A stretch of 8,679 bases of DNA, taken from NCBI GenBank assembly GCA_937914675.1, contig CALDOC010000463.1, forward strand, positions 1 through 8,679, given 5' to 3'. A program made the position numbers and the translations under genes. The DNA is from an uncultured Sulfurimonas sp. GTDB lineage: Bacteria; Campylobacterota; Campylobacteria; Campylobacterales; Sulfurimonadaceae. Positions 6,046-8,679 of the stretch are shown one piece after another (position 1 is the first letter of the stretch; each line of letters opens with the position of its first letter). The notes under the pieces are model-generated. The model was not told the DNA's origin. It saw only the letters and a program-made list of their open reading frames with translations, and ran no database searches.

Positions 6046-8358
6046 ATGAACGAATCAGAAACAAGAGCCGAGCTTATAGACCCGCAACTTTTAGCCTGTG
6101 GATGGGGAGTCGTTCCTGATTCTTACGTTCTTCGCGAAAGAGACGTTTGCAAGATAACCGACGGTCGCATTCAAACTGGCGGTGGACGAGCCAAACCGCT
6201 TATAGCCGACTATATTTTGGTTTACAAGGGCGTAAAACTCGCCGTCGTGGAAGCCAAACGCGAGGGCTTGGAAGTAGGCGAAGGCGTAGCGCAAGCGAAA
6301 CTTTACGCTCAAAAGTTGGGACTTGAAACGACTTACTCGACCAATGGAAAAGAGATTTATAGTATCTGTCTCAAATCAGGAAGAGAGGAGCTGGTAGAGA
6401 ACTTTTTGACTCCAGAAGAACTTTGGGAAAAAACGTACTCCGACCAAAACGAATGGCGCGACAAGTTCAACGCAGTGCCTTTTGAGGGCAAAAGCGGAAC
6501 GTGGCAACCTCGCTACTACCAAGAACTAGCCGTACAAAAAGCGCTCGAAGCGTTGGCTTTGAACAAAGAGCGCATACTTCTCACACTCGCCACGGGAACG
6601 GGCAAAACAGCCATCGCGTTTCAAATAGCGTGGAAACTATTTCAAACGCGATGGACGCTCAAACGCGATGGCAAACGCAGACCTCGCATACTCTTTTTGG
6701 CAGATAGAAACATACTCGCCGACCAAGCGTTCAACTCTTTTTCGGCGTTTGGCGAAGACGCGATGGTTCGCATAAAACCTAGCGAAATCAAAAAAAGCGG
6801 TAGAGTTCCCACAAACGGAAGTATTTTTTTTACAATATTTCAGTCGTTTATGAGTGGCGTTGACGAAGATGGAGAACCACAAGCGAACTTTGGACAATAC
6901 CCAAGCGACTACTTTGATTTTATCATCATAGACGAGTGTCATCGTGGAGGCGCAAACGACGAAGGAAATTGGAGAGCGATTTTAGAATACTTTTCGCCTG
7001 CCGTTCAGTTGGGTTTGACAGCCACTCCAAAACGCAAGGACAACGTGGACACTTACGACTACTTTGGCAAACCCGTTTACGTCTACTCTCTCAAAGACGG
7101 AATCAACGATGGATTTTTGACGCCGTTTAGAGTCAAACGAATCAAGACTACTTTGGACGATTACATGTTCACGAGCGACGACGACGTTGTCGAGGGAGAG
7201 GTGGAAGCTGGAAAGCTTTACGTCGAGAGCGACTTTAACAAAAACATAGAGATAAGAGCCAGAGAAGAGAAACGGGTAAAAATCTTTATGGACGACGCGA
7301 GTCCTGATGAAAAAACCATCATCTTTTGCGCGACGCAAGAACACGCCGCGATGGTTCGAGACATCGTGAACCAAAACAAGCCCAAGGGCAAAGACGCAAA
7401 CTACTGCGTTCGAGTGACGGCGAACGATGGCGAGATGGGCGAGCGGTTTTTAAGGGAGTTTCAAGACAACGAAAAACTCGTGCCGACCATACTCACGACC
7501 TCTCAAAAACTCTCAACTGGAGTCGACGCGAGAAACATACGAAACATCGTTCTCATGAGACCGGTAAACCAAATCATAGAGTTTAAACAGATAGTGGGAC
7601 GAGGAACGAGACTTTTTGAGGGAAAAGAGTTTTTTACGATTTATGATTTTGTGGATGCGTATCAAAGGTTTAGCGACCCTGAATGGGATGGCGAACCCAT
7701 AGAGAGCGAACCAGTTGTCAAACGAGAGAAAGAGAAAAAAGAGCCTCGTGAAGCAAGCGAAAAAAAACAGAAAGTAAAGATAAAACTTGGCGATGGCAAA
7801 GAGCGAGAGATACAGCACATGATGGCGACTTCCTTTTGGGACGCCGATGGAAAACCCGTCTCTAGCGAAGAGTTTTTGCGCAAGCTGTTTGGAGAACTGC
7901 CAAATTTCTTTAAAAGCGAAGCGGAGTTGAGAGAGCTTTGGAGCAAACCGCTCACGAGAAAAATTTTACTGCAAAAGCTGGATGAAGCGGGATTTGGAGC
8001 GGCGCAATTAAACACGCTTAAAAGAGTTATAAACGCGGAGAAAAGCGATTTATTTGACGTTCTTGAGTATGTCTTTGATGGCGACGTAAAGCCCATAACG
8101 AGAGAAGCGAGAGTAAACGCGGCGAAAGAGAGCATTTTTGCCATCTTAAACAAAGAGCAAGAAGAGTTTATAGAGTTCGTGCTCAGCAAATACGTAGAGA
8201 GCGGCGTTGAAGAGTTAGCGCAAGAGAAACTGCCTGTTTTGCTAACAAACAAGTACCAATCTTTTGCAGATGCTTTAAACGTCTTGGGAGACGCTAAAAA
8301 GCTAAGCGCTTTGTTTATAGAGTTTCAAAAGTATCTTTACGTTGAGCAAAGCGCGTAA
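6046..8358 (+). CDS. hsdR: Type I restriction-modification system endonuclease/translocase (R) subunit
   Basis: ATP-driven DNA translocase and nuclease that joins HsdM and HsdS to cut unmethylated DNA away from the recognition site. The 770-residue product starts with a PD-(D/E)xK nuclease domain (about 1-130; Asp55 and the EAK triad at 69-71). A superfamily 2 helicase follows: Walker A ATGTGKT (182-188), DECH box (296-299), TATP (325-328), then motif VI QIVGRGTR (515-522). A highly charged linker (about 557-588) leads to a C-terminal helical domain resembling the EcoEI-type R C-terminal region. The length is near the shorter type IB class (EcoAI about 810), well below EcoKI (1170). All key motifs are present, so it should be active if assembled. 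AAAGAG (6035-6040) lies 5 bases before the ATG. The gene directly follows the toxin gene and has no promoter of its own that I can see. Codon use matches hsdM and the flanking genes. Confidence 0.95.
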   Translation: MNESETRAELIDPQLLACGWGVVPDSYVLRERDVCKITDGRIQTGGGRAKPLIADYILVYKGVKLAVVEAKREGLEVGEGVAQAKLYAQKLGLETTYSTNGKEIYSICLKSGREELVENFLTPEELWEKTYSDQNEWRDKFNAVPFEGKSGTWQPRYYQELAVQKALEALALNKERILLTLATGTGKTAIAFQIAWKLFQTRWTLKRDGKRRPRILFLADRNILADQAFNSFSAFGEDAMVRIKPSEIKKSGRVPTNGSIFFTIFQSFMSGVDEDGEPQANFGQYPSDYFDFIIIDECHRGGANDEGNWRAILEYFSPAVQLGLTATPKRKDNVDTYDYFGKPVYVYSLKDGINDGFLTPFRVKRIKTTLDDYMFTSDDDVVEGEVEAGKLYVESDFNKNIEIRAREEKRVKIFMDDASPDEKTIIFCATQEHAAMVRDIVNQNKPKGKDANYCVRVTANDGEMGERFLREFQDNEKLVPTILTTSQKLSTGVDARNIRNIVLMRPVNQIIEFKQIVGRGTRLFEGKEFFTIYDFVDAYQRFSDPEWDGEPIESEPVVKREKEKKEPREASEKKQKVKIKLGDGKEREIQHMMATSFWDADGKPVSSEEFLRKLFGELPNFFKSEAELRELWSKPLTRKILLQKLDEAGFGAAQLNTLKRVINAEKSDLFDVLEYVFDGDVKPITREARVNAAKESIFAILNKEQEEFIEFVLSKYVESGVEELAQEKLPVLLTNKYQSFADALNVLGDAKKLSALFIEFQKYLYVEQSA

Positions 8359-8360
8359 AC

Positions 8361-8679
8361 TTGATAAATTTAAAAAACGTTAAATGCTCTTTTCAAAACA
8401 GAGTGATTTTGCAAAACGTATCTTTGGAGGTACAAAATCATCTCACCATTTTAGGCGCGAACGGTTCGGGTAAAAGCACTTTGGCGAAAGCGATTTGCGG
8501 ACTCGTTCCTTACGAAGGCGAGATAAAACTAAACGCGCGAAACGTAGAAGAACTCTCTCTCAAAGAAAAGGCGAAAACCATCTCTTACATTCCGGCGAAA
8601 CTGGAGATTTATGACAATTTTATCAGGGTCGAAGAGTTTGTTTTGCTGGGGCGTTTTCCTTACAAAAAAAGCTTTTTTG
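8361..8679 (+). CDS. btuD: ABC-transporter ATP-binding protein, FecE/BtuD family (partial, runs off window)
   Basis: Cytoplasmic ATPase of a metal-chelate/corrinoid importer; only the first 106 residues are inside the window. The frame starts with MINLKNVKCSFQNRVILQNV, has Walker A GANGSGKST (32-40), and then a Q-loop region ending in RVEEFVLLGRFPY (89-101), a hallmark of the FecE/BtuD group. The chosen start is TTG 8361: it is the only start giving the conserved first strand, the frame is closed by TGA at 8343, and no in-frame ATG exists nearby (GTG 8403 would lose the strand). No strong ribosome site precedes it, so it may depend on coupling to hsdR, whose stop is 2 bases away. At residue 79, where the Q-loop glutamine normally follows Pro, there is Ala (YIPAKLE). 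It probably works with the btuB/btuF-like genes upstream of the island; the permease gene is presumably downstream. Confidence 0.85.
   Translation, partial: MINLKNVKCSFQNRVILQNVSLEVQNHLTILGANGSGKSTLAKAICGLVPYEGEIKLNARNVEELSLKEKAKTISYIPAKLEIYDNFIRVEEFVLLGRFPYKKSFF
8363..8370. repeat. Right copy of 8-base direct repeat GATAAATT at island border
   Basis: Matches 2752-2759 exactly and overlaps codons 1-4 of the ATPase gene (TTG ATA AAT TTA). Together the copies mark the two edges of the restriction/toxin-antitoxin block. Confidence 0.35.

Noticed and set aside
6982..7374. 130-codon minus-strand open frame opposite the hsdR helicase region
   Set aside because: No recognisable motif and no ribosome site; complement of conserved helicase coding sequence.
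7662..8252. 196-codon minus-strand open frame opposite the hsdR 3' part
   Set aside because: Ser/Phe/Leu-rich translation without domains, lying fully antisense to a well-supported gene; typical shadow frame of GAA/AAA/GCG-rich coding DNA.

Overview
The window looks like a chromosomal segment from a Campylobacterota-type (epsilonproteobacterial) bacterium. The reasons are the short Lys/Leu-rich signal peptides, frequent ATA isoleucine codons combined with GCG/AAC/GAC-rich coding DNA, and the style of the TonB receptor and of the FecE/BtuD-type ATPase. This assignment is by eye and does not reach genus level.

Layout: positions 13-2752 carry a TonB-dependent outer-membrane receptor (btuB-like) and a periplasmic corrinoid-binding protein (btuF-like), tightly linked. 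Positions 8361-8679 carry the start of an ABC-transporter ATPase of the FecE/BtuD family, cut by the window end. These three belong together as a vitamin B12/corrinoid (or, less likely, iron-chelate) uptake locus; no permease gene lies in the window. Between them, 2753-8358 is a defence island: hsdM, hsdS, a ribbon-helix-helix antitoxin gene, a MazF/PemK toxin gene, and hsdR, all on the + strand.

The type I restriction-modification set is complete (modification, specificity and restriction subunits; the HsdR and HsdM sizes resemble the type IB/EcoAI-like class). Two things stand out. First, the best-placed start for hsdS, an ATG overlapping the hsdM stop with a good Shine-Dalgarno sequence, runs into a stop after 11 codons. 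The long hsdS frame is one base out of register and has only weak GTG/TTG starts, so hsdS may be frameshifted, started by re-initiation, or affected by a sequence error. Second, a toxin-antitoxin pair with its own promoter and palindromic operator sits between hsdS and hsdR, 9 bases ahead of hsdR. The antitoxin-controlled promoter could therefore also drive the restriction subunit.

Base composition is mosaic: hsdM, hsdR and the conserved parts of hsdS match the flanking uptake genes, while the two target-recognition domains of hsdS and the toxin-antitoxin genes are clearly more AT-rich. An 8-base direct repeat (GATAAATT) lies at both island borders, and the ATPase gene begins with TTG right at the right border, which fits insertion of the island into an uptake operon. 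There is no gene-free stretch longer than about 70 bases, and I saw no RNA genes, insertion sequences or CRISPR arrays.
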